A stretch of DNA of 64,000 bases, taken from positions 1 to 64,000 of the forward strand of contig JADJOY010000004.1 in NCBI GenBank assembly GCA_016713535.1, read 5' to 3'. This DNA comes from Deltaproteobacteria bacterium. Its GTDB lineage: Bacteria; JADJOY01. Shown here piece after piece: positions 34,546 to 43,735 of this stretch (its first letter is position 1; each line of letters opens with the position of its first letter). Position numbers and translations under genes: made by a program. The notes beneath the pieces are model-generated. The model was not told where the DNA came from. It saw only the letters and a list, made by a program, of their open reading frames with translations, and did no database searches.

Positions 34546-35712
34546 ATGAACGACCGATCGAATCCGTACCAATCCCCACGCCCACCCACCGAGCAACTCC
34601 CTCGAGGCGCCCGGGACGAACCCTCCAAACGCACCTCGGGAGAGCTCTTCTGGATCTCCTCCGCGGTGATCGTCGTGACGTTCCTTCTCGAAGTCGTGCT
34701 GGCCGCAGCCGGGTCGGGGGGCTCGTTCGTCTTCGTCGCAGCCGTTGGTTTCTTCGCTCTCGTGCTTTCGTCGAGTCTGGGTGTCGCTCGGGCCGCCCGG
34801 GCTGCTGACCCGGGTGTCTCGGCGGGCGGTCGGACACCGTCCCGGCTCGATCGGTGGGTGCTGGCCTTGGGCCACCTCGCGCTCATGGCGGTGGGAGTGC
34901 TGGTCACTCTGGGAGGGTTGGTCGTTGGTGGGCGTGGCCGTCAGCTCAGGCGGCGGGGCCGGGTGCTCCTGCCGCCGGTGGCGCCGGGCGCGGCGTGGGC
35001 CGCCGATCGTGCGCCGATGGCCGGGCTCGGCGCGGTGCCGGAGGGACTGGCCGACCAGTGGCGCGAGAACGGTCGAACCGAGCATGCCTCGGTCGCGGCG
35101 TTCGCCCGCCTCACGCTCGACCTGATGGCGCTCGGCGCACCACCGCGGCTGGTCACGATGGCCCACGACGACGGCCTCGACGAGATCCGCCACGCCGAGG
35201 AGTGCTTCGCGCTGGCCCGCGCCCTCGACGGACGTGCCGCGAGCCCAGCGGCGTTTCCCGCAGCGCAGCGCGTTCCGCGGCGGTCGCGCTCGCGGCGCCT
35301 GGCGCTCGCCGAGCTGGCGGCCGAGTCGCTGATCGACGGAGCCCTCAACGAGGGGGGGGCCGCGCGCGCGCTGGCGAAGCTCGCCGAGCGCTGCGAGAGC
35401 GAGCCGATCCGCGCGGTCCTGAAGCGACTCGCCGCCGACGAGGGACGGCACGCCGCCCACGGCTGGGACGTGGTCGAGTGGTGTCTCGCGGAAGGCGGCT
35501 GGGTCGTGGAGAAGGCGCTCGCGGGAGCGCTACGGGTGCTGCCTGCCGAGCTCCGATCGACCCGACCGGCGCCGGCCGCGAGCGGTGCGTGGGAGAGGTG
35601 GGGAATCCCGGGCCACGCACTCGAGCTCGCCGAGTACCGCGCTGCCCGTGCCCACCTCGTCGCCCGGCTCGAGGGCCTGTTGGCCTCCCGATCCGCCGCT
35701 ACGAGGCCGTGA
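34546..35712 (+). CDS. Membrane protein with ferritin-like diiron domain
   Basis: 388 residues. The start ATG at 34546 follows GGAGG. The short leader NDRSNPYQSPRPP precedes two membrane helices (FWISSAVIVVTFLLEVVLAA and its neighbour to about 90) and a third around 112-135. The C-terminal ~220 residues form a helical bundle with the spacing of a ferritin-like diiron site: ENGRTEHASVAAFARLTLDL (Glu and His), LDEIRHAEECFALA (ExxH), LAAESLIDGALNEGG (Glu) and ADEGRHAAHGWDVVEW (ExxH). Iron binding is inferred from these motifs. Substrate unknown; membrane oxidoreductases and COQ7-like enzymes share this layout. Not in an evident operon. Confidence 0.7.
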   Translation: MNDRSNPYQSPRPPTEQLPRGARDEPSKRTSGELFWISSAVIVVTFLLEVVLAAAGSGGSFVFVAAVGFFALVLSSSLGVARAARAADPGVSAGGRTPSRLDRWVLALGHLALMAVGVLVTLGGLVVGGRGRQLRRRGRVLLPPVAPGAAWAADRAPMAGLGAVPEGLADQWRENGRTEHASVAAFARLTLDLMALGAPPRLVTMAHDDGLDEIRHAEECFALARALDGRAASPAAFPAAQRVPRRSRSRRLALAELAAESLIDGALNEGGAARALAKLAERCESEPIRAVLKRLAADEGRHAAHGWDVVEWCLAEGGWVVEKALAGALRVLPAELRSTRPAPAASGAWERWGIPGHALELAEYRAARAHLVARLEGLLASRSAATRP

Positions 35713-35751
35713 AGCTTCCATCTGGGTCCCTCAGGGAAGCCGCATGTGTCC

Positions 35752-35818
35752 GGCGACGGGGGATGGAACTCCCGTCGCGACGATGGTCTTCGTAGTGCGG
35801 GGGGATCCGTCCCCCCGC
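35752..35818. repeat. 67-bp double-hairpin repeat, copy 2
   Basis: Matches the reverse complement of 28-94 over all 67 bases with about six differences. It consists of CGACGGGGGATGGAACTCCCGTCG, a linker containing TCTTCGTAGTG, and GCGGGGGGATCCGTCCCCCCGC. It lies alone between the ferritin-like gene and the protease gene. Confidence 0.75.
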
Positions 35819-35883
35819 AGCGCTTCACTTGCGTCGAATTCTTCACAGCCGGTGCGCGACCAACCGATGGTACGGTTCGATCC

Positions 35884-36531
35884 ATGACCTTCGGCGTCGT
35901 GCTCGTCGGCTGGGTGCTCTCGCTCTGTCTCCACGAGTACGCGCATGCCCGCGTGGCGTTCGTGGGCGGCGACCGCTCGGTCGCGGAGAAGGGATACCTC
36001 TCGTTCAACCCGCTGCGCTACGCGCACCCCACGTACTCGATCCTGATGCCGCTGGTCGTCCTGATGATGGGCGGGATCGGCCTGCCGGGCGGCGCGGTCT
36101 ACATCGACGAGAGCGCGCTGCGCAGCCGCGGGTGGCGCAGCGCGGTGGCCGCCGCCGGTCCGGCGGCGAACGTCGTGACCGGTCTCACCCTCGTGTTGGG
36201 GCTGCGGATGCTCCCCGATTCGCTGGAGGTGCTGCGGCCGGCGCTCGCGTTCCTGGTGCTGATCGAGGTGACCTCGACGATCTTCAACCTGCTGCCGGTG
36301 TCGCCGATGGACGGGTTCGGGGTCCTCGCGCCGTGGCTACCGGTGCGGCTGGTGGAGCGGATGCACGGCCTCGGCGTGGCGCCGGTGTGGATCCTGTTCT
36401 TCGCGCTCGCGTACCCTCCGGTCGGACGGGTGTTCTGGGATGGCGTCTACACGACGCTGCAGGCGCTCGGCGTGTCGCCCGGACTCGCGCGCCGCGGGCT
36501 CCACGAGTTCATGTTCTGGCGAGCGGGGTGA
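35884..36531 (+). CDS. Site-2 protease family (M50) membrane metallopeptidase
   Basis: 215 residues, a compact site-2-type protease. The first helix carries the zinc motif as LCLHEYAHARVAFVGGD (HExxH). The second active-site motif is NLLPVSPMDGFGVL (NxxPxxxxDG type), giving the third zinc ligand Asp. GPAANVVTGLTLVLG between them matches the family's GPxxN segment. About five membrane helices in total. There is no PDZ or CBS domain, so it is the minimal form. It starts at the ATG 35884, 66 bases after the 67-bp repeat. Its substrate is unknown. The ferritin-like gene upstream could be co-transcribed, but 171 bases with a repeat separate them. Confidence 0.85.
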   Translation: MTFGVVLVGWVLSLCLHEYAHARVAFVGGDRSVAEKGYLSFNPLRYAHPTYSILMPLVVLMMGGIGLPGGAVYIDESALRSRGWRSAVAAAGPAANVVTGLTLVLGLRMLPDSLEVLRPALAFLVLIEVTSTIFNLLPVSPMDGFGVLAPWLPVRLVERMHGLGVAPVWILFFALAYPPVGRVFWDGVYTTLQALGVSPGLARRGLHEFMFWRAG

Positions 36532-36570
36532 GCGCCGAAGCCGCGACCGCCGTGCACCAGGCGTGAACCC

Positions 36571-37864
36571 CTACCAGCTCCGCACCGTGCTCACGAACGT
36601 GTCGCCGAGGTCCCAGCCGGCGAGGCTCATGGCGTTCTCGTAGAAGCCGAGCTCGCGGAAGCCGGGCTCGGGGACGTGCAGGTAGTCGTCGAGGCGGTGC
36701 ACGTAGCCGACGTAGCCGTCGCACTGCGAGCCCACCATCGCTAGCTTCACGCCGCGCTCGGCGAGGGCACCCTTGAGGGCGAGCGCCACCGTGACGCCGA
36801 GGTCGCAGGGTGTGCCGAGCCACGCGGCGTCGCCGAGCCGGAGCAGGTGGAGCGGCGCGTCCGGATCGCCCTGGCGCGCGCGCCTGGCCTGCGAGGTGAC
36901 GAGGCGGCGCAGCGGGTAGGTGGCGAGCTCGCCGAGCCAGCCGCGCGGCATGTTCGGTGGGAACACGCGGCAGCTCGGGGGCGGCAGCGCGACCCGCTCG
37001 AGGCGAACCTCGAACGGCTCGCACGCGAGCGGCGCGAGCTCGCCCTCGGCGCGGTCGACGCCATCCTCGAGGAGCCCCGCGACGAGAGCCAGGTGGACGT
37101 CGATCGGCTGCGGGAACTCGGGGAAGAGCGGGCTCAGGCCACCCACCGCGCCCTGGAAGAAGATCGCGTCGCGGCCGCGCGCTTCCAGGCGGCGGCAGAG
37201 CTCGCCCGGGAAGTCTGCGCTGATCGCGTGGCGATCGCGCTCGGAGCCGATCACCGGATGGCCCGAGAAGCTCACCACGTCGAGCGGGGGCTCGCCGTCG
37301 CGCTCGAAGCGCACCAGCGTCAGGTCCGGGTCGATCGGCCCGAGCAAGCGGCGGCGGTTGGCGTTGAGGCCGGTGGTCGCGACCCGCGCGCCGCGGAGGC
37401 CGGTCGGCGCGAGCCGCTCGCGCGCTCTCCGGGCGACGGCGCCGAGCTTCGTCACGAGCTCGCGGAAGATGGCCTCCTGGTAGGCGCCCATGAAGTAGCG
37501 CACCAGCGGTCCGCCGTTCCAGTAGCCGCCAGTCGCCGAGTGGCTGTGGGTGGCGGCGAGTAGCAGGCTCGCCGGATCGACGCCGGCCTCGCGCGCGACC
37601 GCCCAGTGAAGCGGCGCGGGGGATCGCGAGCAGGTCGGCGACCACCAGGGTGGCGGCACGTCCGCCGCACTCGACGTGCAGCGCGCGCGCGTGGAGCGGG
37701 TCGCGGACGCGTCGGGCGAAGCGCCCGTTCCAATCGGTCTCGCCGGCGAGCGGCGCGCCGATGGGCGGCGTGATGTCGACGCGCGCGTAGCCGACCCGCA
37801 GCGCGGGCGTCGCGGCGCGAGGCCCGCGGCCGGGCCTGCGAGGAGCACGGGTGTGGCGGGTCAT
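36571..37864 (-). pseudogene. Neutral/alkaline ceramidase-like hydrolase (frameshifted)
   Basis: The start ATG at 37862-37864 follows GAGGAG. The N-terminus LRVGYARVDITPPIGAPLAG and RDPLHARALHVECGG matches the ceramidase family. At the G5 run 37618-37622 (C5 on the coding strand) the frame changes: removing one base gives LLAIPAPLHWAVAREAG, after which the protein continues with SLLLAATHSHSATGGYW (metal-binding His motif), SFSGHPVIGSERDRHAISAD, FFQGAVGGLSP and YVGYVHRLDDYLHVPEPG. The total is about 430 residues. Such enzymes hydrolyse amide bonds of lipids using zinc. A homopolymer error would explain the break. It lies 32 bases downstream of the sigma-54 activator on the same strand, so the two may be co-transcribed. 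Confidence 0.65.
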
Positions 37865-37896
37865 GGGTGACTCCTCGGTGCGCGGCTCGCCGCCGC

Positions 37897-39498
37897 TCAC
37901 ACGCGGCGGCGCCGGAACTGTGCCCAGTCGATGTCGAGCTTGCGCATGCGGCCTCGGAGGGTGTGCGGATTGATGCCGAGCCGCGCGGCGGCGCCGAACG
38001 GACCTTCGACGCGGCCGAGCGAGGCTCGCAGCGCCTCCTCGATGTGTCTTCTCATGGCGCCGTCGAGGGTCGCGGCGCCGTGGCTCGCGGGCGCGAAGGT
38101 GGAGGGCAGTGGTGGAGGCGGCGGCGTCGCGGCGCGCGGTGTCGCCGTCGTCGCGCTCTCGATCGGCGTGGCGCCGGGGTTCGGCCCGGAAACCCCGAGG
38201 GCCTGCGCGACGGCGAGGTGCTGGCCGTCGCCCAGGATCACCGCGCGCTCGATCACCGCGGCCAGCTCGCGCACGTTGCCCGGCCACGGGTAGCTCACGA
38301 GCAGCTCGATCGCCGCCGCGCTCGGCACCATCGGCTTGCCGTGCAGGCGCAGCCCGGCGCGCCACGCGAAGTGGGTCGCGAGCGAGGGGATGTCCTCGAT
38401 CCGCTCGCGCAGCGGCGGCAGGTGGATCGGGAACACGCTGATCCGGTAGTACAGGTCCTGGCGGAAGACACCCTCGGCGACCAGCCGCTCGACGTCGCGG
38501 TGGGTCGCCGCGACGATGCGCACGTCGACGGTCAGGCTGCGCTGGCCACCGACCCGCTCGAACGTGCCGTCCTGGAGCACGCGCAGCAGCCGCACCTGCG
38601 CCGCCGCGGGCAGCTCGCCGAGCTCGTCGAGGAAGAGCGTGCCGCCGTCGGCGCGCTCGAACCAGCCCTGCCGGGTGGCGACGGCTCCCGTGAAGCTGCC
38701 GCGTTCGTGCCCGAAGAGCTCGGAGTCGACGAGCTCGGAGGGGATCGCGCCGCAGTTGATGCGCAGGAAAGGGCCGGCCGCGCGTCGCGACTGGGTGTGG
38801 ATCGCTCGCGCGACCACCTCCTTGCCGGAGCCGGTCTCGCCGAGGATCAGCACCGGTGCGTCGGTCGGCGCCACCTGCACCACGCGGTCCATCACGTCCT
38901 TCAGGCCGGTGTTCCCTCCGACCACGGACTCGCTGATGTCCTGGCGCTCGAGGCGCGAGAGCAGGGCACGGTTGTCGGCCTCCACCGCCTCGCGCAGGCG
39001 TGCCACCTCGTGGAAGCGCAGGTCGTTGTCGAGCGCGACGGTGAACGGCTCGAGGAGCGAGCGCACCACGCGCTCGTGCTGAGGGGTGAAGCGCTGCTGG
39101 CCGCGCGCCACCAGCACCAGCACACCGACGGGGCCCGACGAGTCGACGAGCGCCCCGGCGATCACCCGCGCGGACACGCCCTCCGGGACCACCAGCCCGA
39201 GCAGCGGATCGGCGCCGGCGCCGCCCTTGCCGACGTGCACCGCGCCGCGCCGGCACCACGTCACGACCCGCTCGAGGTCGGCCGCGGAGCAGCGGGTGCG
39301 GCGCTGTGCCGGTGGCGGCTCGGTGCCGCACACCCCCGCGGCGACGGTCTCGATCCGCCGCTGCTCGAGGTCGATGCGGCGCACCAGGACCCAGTCGATC
39401 GGCAGCCGGGTCGCGAGCAGCGGCGCGATCCGCGCCACCGACTCGCCGATGTCGAGGTGGCGGCACGCTTCGCGCCAGACGTCGAGGAGGATCGACAT
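37897..39498 (-). CDS. Sigma-54-dependent transcriptional activator (GAF-AAA-Fis)
   Basis: 533 residues. The N-terminal sensory region (about 1-170) looks like a GAF domain. The AAA+ domain (about 185-420) has Walker A LGETGSGKEVVARAIH, the sigma-54 contact loop ERGSFTGAVATRQG (GAFTGA variant), Walker B GGTLFLDELGELP and LYYRISVFPIHLPPLRER. A Pro/Thr-rich linker leads to a Fis-type helix-turn-helix (GPFGAAARLGINPHTLRGRM). The start is the ATG at 39496-39498; the open frame continues upstream in AT-richer DNA. It diverges from the sulfate operon whose putative sigma-54 promoter is at 39679-39694, so it probably activates that operon, as SfnR does for sulfur genes in pseudomonads. That link is an inference. 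Confidence 0.85.
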   Translation of the reverse strand: MSILLDVWREACRHLDIGESVARIAPLLATRLPIDWVLVRRIDLEQRRIETVAAGVCGTEPPPAQRRTRCSAADLERVVTWCRRGAVHVGKGGAGADPLLGLVVPEGVSARVIAGALVDSSGPVGVLVLVARGQQRFTPQHERVVRSLLEPFTVALDNDLRFHEVARLREAVEADNRALLSRLERQDISESVVGGNTGLKDVMDRVVQVAPTDAPVLILGETGSGKEVVARAIHTQSRRAAGPFLRINCGAIPSELVDSELFGHERGSFTGAVATRQGWFERADGGTLFLDELGELPAAAQVRLLRVLQDGTFERVGGQRSLTVDVRIVAATHRDVERLVAEGVFRQDLYYRISVFPIHLPPLRERIEDIPSLATHFAWRAGLRLHGKPMVPSAAAIELLVSYPWPGNVRELAAVIERAVILGDGQHLAVAQALGVSGPNPGATPIESATTATPRAATPPPPPLPSTFAPASHGAATLDGAMRRHIEEALRASLGRVEGPFGAAARLGINPHTLRGRMRKLDIDWAQFRRRRV

Positions 39499-39678
39499 GG
39501 GGGAGGAGGAGCGAGTCAGGTATTCCAGAGTATACGACGGATTTTCGCTGCAGCAAGCTGGGCTAACACCAGAAAATCGATTGTATTTGATAGTAAATGC
39601 GAGGATTTGTCGCCGGTGCCGACTCCAACCGCGCAAATTGTTCCAAGAATCCGCCCGATTCTGCGCTGTCCCTGCAGT

Positions 39679-39694
39679 TGGCGCGACGGATGCA
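39679..39694 (+). promoter_or_regulatory. Putative sigma-54 promoter of the sulfate operon
   Basis: TGGCGCGACGGATGCA compares with the -24/-12 consensus TGGCACG-N4-TTGCA. The GG and GC doublets have correct spacing, with two mismatches in the specified positions. It lies 70 bases before the yezD start and about 180 bases from the divergent sigma-54 activator start. The 266-base gap between the two genes has an unusually AT-rich patch at 39530-39610, a likely place for activator binding. No gene is seen in the gap. Confidence 0.5.
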
Positions 39695-39764
39695 TCGTGC
39701 GGTGCAGCAAGACGACTCGCTCGAGCGGAGCTGGACCACCAGCTCCGCCAGGAGCCCCGACCCG

Positions 39765-39986
39765 ATGACCACGCCAGCCGCTTCGTCCTTCGCCGACCTG
39801 CCGCTCGAGGAGATCGCTCGCGCGGTGCGCCAGATCCGCTATGGCTCGGTGGAGATCGTCATTCACGACTCGCGCATCGTGCAGATCGAGCGACGCGAGA
39901 AGGTCCGCTTCGACAAGAGCACTGGCTCGAACGGCACCGCTCACCACGCGCACGGCTGTCACGACCCCCACCGTCCCGAGCGCTGA
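39765..39986 (+). CDS. yezD: YezD family small protein (DUF2292)
   Basis: 73 residues. The family core is clear: IARAVRQIRYGSVEIVIHDS followed by RIVQIERREKVRF. The His/Cys-containing tail (TAHHAHGCHDPHRPER) is extra. The start ATG at 39765 follows CAGGAG. YezD proteins are small and uncharacterised, and they frequently sit with sulfur assimilation and sulfur-limitation genes. Here it is the first gene behind the putative sigma-54 promoter and in front of the porin and sulfate ABC transporter genes, which fits that association. Confidence 0.8.
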   Translation: MTTPAASSFADLPLEEIARAVRQIRYGSVEIVIHDSRIVQIERREKVRFDKSTGSNGTAHHAHGCHDPHRPER

Positions 39987-40143
39987 ATCGATCGATCCGA
40001 ATCCCCGTTGCGAATCGAACCCTGACCCACCAGACACCTGGCGGCCAGCACCTGTGAAACCACACGCCTCGGCGCTCCACGTGCCGACCTGCTGGACGCC
40101 CACCGGATCCCCGGAGGCTCCTCGCCGAAGGAGATTCCGCCTC

Positions 40144-41570
40144 ATGACCACCTCTCGTCTCATCCCGTCGATGGCGCTCGCGGCGATCACGTTCGCGATT
40201 GCCGCGCCGGCCTTCGCTGCGCCGCCGAGCGCGCCGCTAACCGCGGCGACGACGCCCTCCGTCGACCCGGCCACCCAGAAGAAGCTCGAGGAGCTCGATC
40301 AGAAGGTGAAGGTGCTCGAGCGCCTGCGTGAGCTCGAGCAAGAGGCCGCCGACAAGAAGAAGGCCACCGCCGCACCCTCACGGCGAACGCCAAGGACGGC
40401 TTCTTGATCAAGGACGCCGATGGCGCGTTCGTTCTCAAGCTCGGAGGCTACGTGCAGGGTGACCTGCGCGCGTTCATCGGCGACGAGGTCGCCAAGCTGC
40501 CGACGCAATTCCTGGTGCGACGCGCGCGCATCGACACCCGGGCGACGGCGTTCAAGATCATCGACTTCCGGCTCATGACCGACTTCGGCGGCGGCACCGC
40601 CACGGTCCAGGATGCCTATGCCGAGGCGCGGTTCCTGCCGGAGCTCAAGCTGCTGGCCGGCAAGACCAAGGCACCGGTCGGGCTCGAGCGGTTGCAGTCC
40701 GGCACCGCGCTCCTGTTCGTCGAGCGCGTCCTGCCCACCAACCTGGTTCCAAACCGCGACGTCGGTGTGCAGCTCGGCGGCGACTTCTGGGATGGCGCGC
40801 TGAGCTACCAGGCTGGCGTGTGGAACGGCGTCCCCGACGGCGCCAGCGGCGACGTCGACACCTGGGACGACAAGGACTTCGTCGTCCGCGTGTTCTCGCA
40901 GCCGTTCAAGGCGAGCGACGCCGACTACATCAATGGGCTCGGAATCGGGATCTCGGCTTCGTTCGGCAGCCAGCACAGCACCGCGGCAGCGCCGGCCCTC
41001 CCGAGCTACCGCTCCGGTGGTCAGAACGTGTTCTTCCGGTACAAGACCGATGCGACCACGACCGTGGCCGCGACCGACGCCGCGACCGCGCGCGCCGACG
41101 GCGAGCGCACCCGCTACTCGCCACAGCTCTACTGGTACTGGGGTTCCTTCGGGCTCCTCGGTGAGTACGTGGTGTCGTCGCAGGAGGTCCGCAAGGACAC
41201 CAAGTTCGCCGAGCTCTCCAACAGCTCGTACCAGATCGCGGCCTCGTACCTGCTGACCGACGACGTCGCGAGCTACAAGGGCGTCAACCCCAAGAGCCCG
41301 TTCGATCCGGCGCAGGGTAACTGGGGTGCGTTCGAGCTGAAGGGGCGCTGGAACGAGCTCGACGTCGACGACGACGCGTTCTCGGACTTCGCGGATCCGG
41401 CGAAGTCCGCGAGCAAGGCGTCGGCGTGGGCGCTGGGCGTCAACTGGTACCTGAACAAGAACTACAAGATCAACTTCGACTACGAGCAGACCTCGTTCGA
41501 TGGCGGCGCGAAGAAGGGCGATCGAGAGACGGAGAAGGCGTTCCTCACGCGCTTCCAGGTGTCGATCTGA
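40144..41570 (+). pseudogene. OprO/OprP-type outer-membrane porin (frameshifted)
   Basis: The ATG at 40144 follows CGAAGGAG. A signal peptide (MALAAITFAIAAPAFA) and a short coiled coil (QKKLEELDQKVKVLERLREL) resemble phosphate-selective porins O/P. At about 40371-40382 the frame shifts by one base; the second frame continues LTANAKDGFLIKDADGAFVL, KLGGYVQGDLRAF, the beta-strand region and a C-terminal Phe-containing strand ([14 protein letters not shown]). The total is about 475 residues. It probably forms an anion-selective trimeric channel. In this operon it would admit sulfate across the outer membrane. Because the rest is well kept, a base missed in sequencing is as likely as true inactivation. 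Confidence 0.75.
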
Positions 41571-41620
41571 GGCCGCAACCCCGAACCCAGCGAAAGCACC
41601 CGGCACCCGGAGACCAATCC

Positions 41621-42639
41621 ATGCGTTTGAGAACCGTATCCACGATCCTCGCGTTCGCCGTGCTGGCCGCACCGATGGCCGTAGCACCGGCGGCGCGCGC
41701 CGACGACGAGCCGCTGCTCAACGTCTCGTACGACCCGACCCGCGAGCTCTACGAGGAGTACAACAAGGCGTTTGCGGCGCACTGGAAGCAGAAGACCGGC
41801 AAGGCGGCGCCCACCATCCAGCAGTCGCACGGCGGCTCGGGCAAGCAGGCGCGCGCGGTGATCGACGGTCTCAAGGCCGACGTCGTCACCCCGCGCTGGC
41901 CTATGACATCGACGAGATCGCGGCGAAGTCGAAGTTGCTGCCGGCGAACTGGCAGACCCGCCTGCCCAACAACAGCGCGCCCTACACCTCGACGCTCGTG
42001 TTCGTGGTGCGCGCCGGTAACCCGAAGGGCATCCACGACTGGGACGACCTGGTGAAGCCGGGCGTCTCGGTGATCACGCCGAACCCGAAGACCTCGGGTG
42101 GTGCGCGCTGGAACTACCTCGCGGCGTGGGGCTACGCGCTGCGCCAGCCCAACGGCAACGACGAGACCGCAAAGGAGTTCGTGTCGAAGCTCTTCAAGAA
42201 CGTGCCGGTGCTCGACTCCGGCGCGCGCGGCTCGACCACCACGTTCGTGCAGCGCGAGATCGGCGACGTGTTCATCTCGTGGGAGAACGAGGCCTACCTG
42301 GCGGTCAACGAGCTCGGGAAGAACAAGCTCGAGATCGTGGTGCCGTCGGTGTCGATCCTCGCCGAGCCGCCCGTCGCGGTCGTCGACAAGGTGGTCGACA
42401 GGAAGGGTACCCGCGAGGTCGCCGAGGAGTACCTCAAGTACCTCTACTCGCCGGAAGGTCAGGCGATCGCCGCCAAGCACTACTACCGGCCACGGCTCGC
42501 GGCCGCGGCAGCCTCCGGCCCCAAGCTCACCAACGTGCCGCTGTTCACGATCGACGAGGTCTTCGGCGGCTGGCAGAAGGCGCAGAAGCTCCACTTCTCG
42601 GACGGTGGTGTGTTCGACCAGATCTACGCCGCGAAGTGA
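41621..42639 (+). pseudogene. sbp: Sulfate ABC transporter substrate-binding protein (frameshifted)
   Basis: The start is ATG 41621. The signal peptide is [19 protein letters not shown]. The Sbp/CysP signature follows: [39 protein letters not shown], then ADVVT. At about 41888-41892 a base is missing (ACCCCGCG for expected ACC-CTC-GCG); in the next frame the protein goes on [51 protein letters not shown] and ends FDQIYAAK. Joined length is about 338, normal for the family. It binds sulfate or thiosulfate in the periplasm and delivers it to CysTWA, encoded directly downstream. If the frameshift is real the transporter would lack its receptor. Confidence 0.8.
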
Positions 42640-42681
42640 TGGGACGCTCGTGAGGCCGCATTTCCATCTCGTGCTCGAAGT

Positions 42682-42763
42682 GGGGATCACCCGCTCGAGA
42701 CCCCCCAAGTCTCCTCGGGGAGCGCCATCCGGGCGCTCTCTTTCCCAGGAGCGGGTGGTCCCC
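42682..42763 (+). promoter_or_regulatory. Nested stem-loop between sbp and cysT
   Basis: An outer stem of 15 bp (GGGGATCACCCGCTC at 42682-42696 with GAGCGGGTGGTCCCC at 42749-42763, one G-T pair) encloses an inner hairpin GAGCGCC-ATCCG-GGCGCTC (42720-42738). It lies in the 195-base gap between the binding-protein gene and cysT. Such structures often stabilise the upstream mRNA or reduce read-through, giving more binding protein than permease. That role is inferred. Confidence 0.55.
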
Positions 42764-42834
42764 CCCTATCCGGTCGCGGCCGTGCCGTTCGCGTCCGTGC
42801 ACGCGCCTTGAGCGGACCACCGCAAGGAGCGCCC

Positions 42835-43680
42835 ATGTCCGCCAAGATCTCCGGATTCCGTCAATACAGCGTGCTCCCTGGCTTCGGCCCGGCGATGGGC
42901 TTCACGCTCACCTACCTGAGCGCGATCGTGCTGGTGCCGCTCGCAGCGCTCTTCCTGCGGGCCGCGGGGCTCGACTGGACCGCGTTCTGGGGGACCGTGA
43001 GCTCGCCGCGCGTGCTCGCCTCGCTGCGCCTGAGCTTCGGCGCCTCGCTCGCGGCGGCGCTGGTCAACGCGTTGTTCGGGTTCCTGGTGGCGTGGGTGCT
43101 GGTGCGCTACCCGTTCCCGGGCCGGAAGTTCGTCGACGCGCTCGTCGACCTGCCGTTCGCGCTGCCCACGGCGGTGGCGGGGATCGCGCTCACCGCGATC
43201 TACGCGCCGAACGGCTGGATCGGACGCCTTCTGGACCCCTACGGCATCAAGGTCGCATTCACACCCACCGGGATCTTCGTGGCGCTGGTGTTCATCGGGC
43301 TGCCGTTCGTGGTGCGGACGGTGCAGCCGATCCTCGAGGACCTCGACGCCGAGCTCGAGGAGGCGGCGGCGAGCCTCGGCGCCTCGCGCTGGATCACCTT
43401 CTGGCGGGTGCTGCTGCCGGCGCTCTGGCCGGCGCTGCTGACGGGCTTCGCGCTCGCCTTCGCGCGCGGGATCGGCGAGTACGGCTCGGTGATCTTCATC
43501 GCCGGGAACATGCCGATGAAGTCGGAGATCGTGCCGCTGCTGATCATCACCAAGCTGGAGCAGTACGACTACGCGGGCGCGGCGTCGATCGCGGTGCTCA
43601 TGCTGGTGCTCGCGTTCACCCTCATGCTGGTCATCAACATCCTGCAGGCGCGCCTCCAGGGGCGCCATCTCGGCAAGTGA
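42835..43680 (+). CDS. cysT: Sulfate ABC transporter permease CysT
   Basis: 281 residues with six membrane segments. The start ATG at 42835 follows CAAGGAG. Family marks include [20 protein letters not shown], the [20 protein letters not shown] segment, [20 protein letters not shown] and the ABC-permease EAA loop [20 protein letters not shown]. It ends [15 protein letters not shown]. CysT pairs with CysW to form the membrane channel through which sulfate passes; CysA supplies energy. The longer frame upstream would start at TTG and lacks similarity. Confidence 0.93.
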   Translation: MSAKISGFRQYSVLPGFGPAMGFTLTYLSAIVLVPLAALFLRAAGLDWTAFWGTVSSPRVLASLRLSFGASLAAALVNALFGFLVAWVLVRYPFPGRKFVDALVDLPFALPTAVAGIALTAIYAPNGWIGRLLDPYGIKVAFTPTGIFVALVFIGLPFVVRTVQPILEDLDAELEEAAASLGASRWITFWRVLLPALWPALLTGFALAFARGIGEYGSVIFIAGNMPMKSEIVPLLIITKLEQYDYAGAASIAVLMLVLAFTLMLVINILQARLQGRHLGK

Positions 43681-43735
43681 GGACGGCTGCTCGCACCGCC
43701 TGGGGCTCCGACGGCACACGCTGAGGAGGAATCGC

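Noticed and set aside
37618-37622. Programmed frameshift in the ceramidase gene
   Set aside because: A G5 run alone without a slippery heptamer or downstream structure is more simply a homopolymer error.
36509-39556. Open frame of more than 1000 codons on the minus strand across the ceramidase and sigma-54 activator genes
   Set aside because: Very rich in Arg/Ala/Pro with no domain over most of its length; a high-GC shadow of the real genes. Only its part at 37620-37864 reads the true N-terminus of the frameshifted ceramidase gene.
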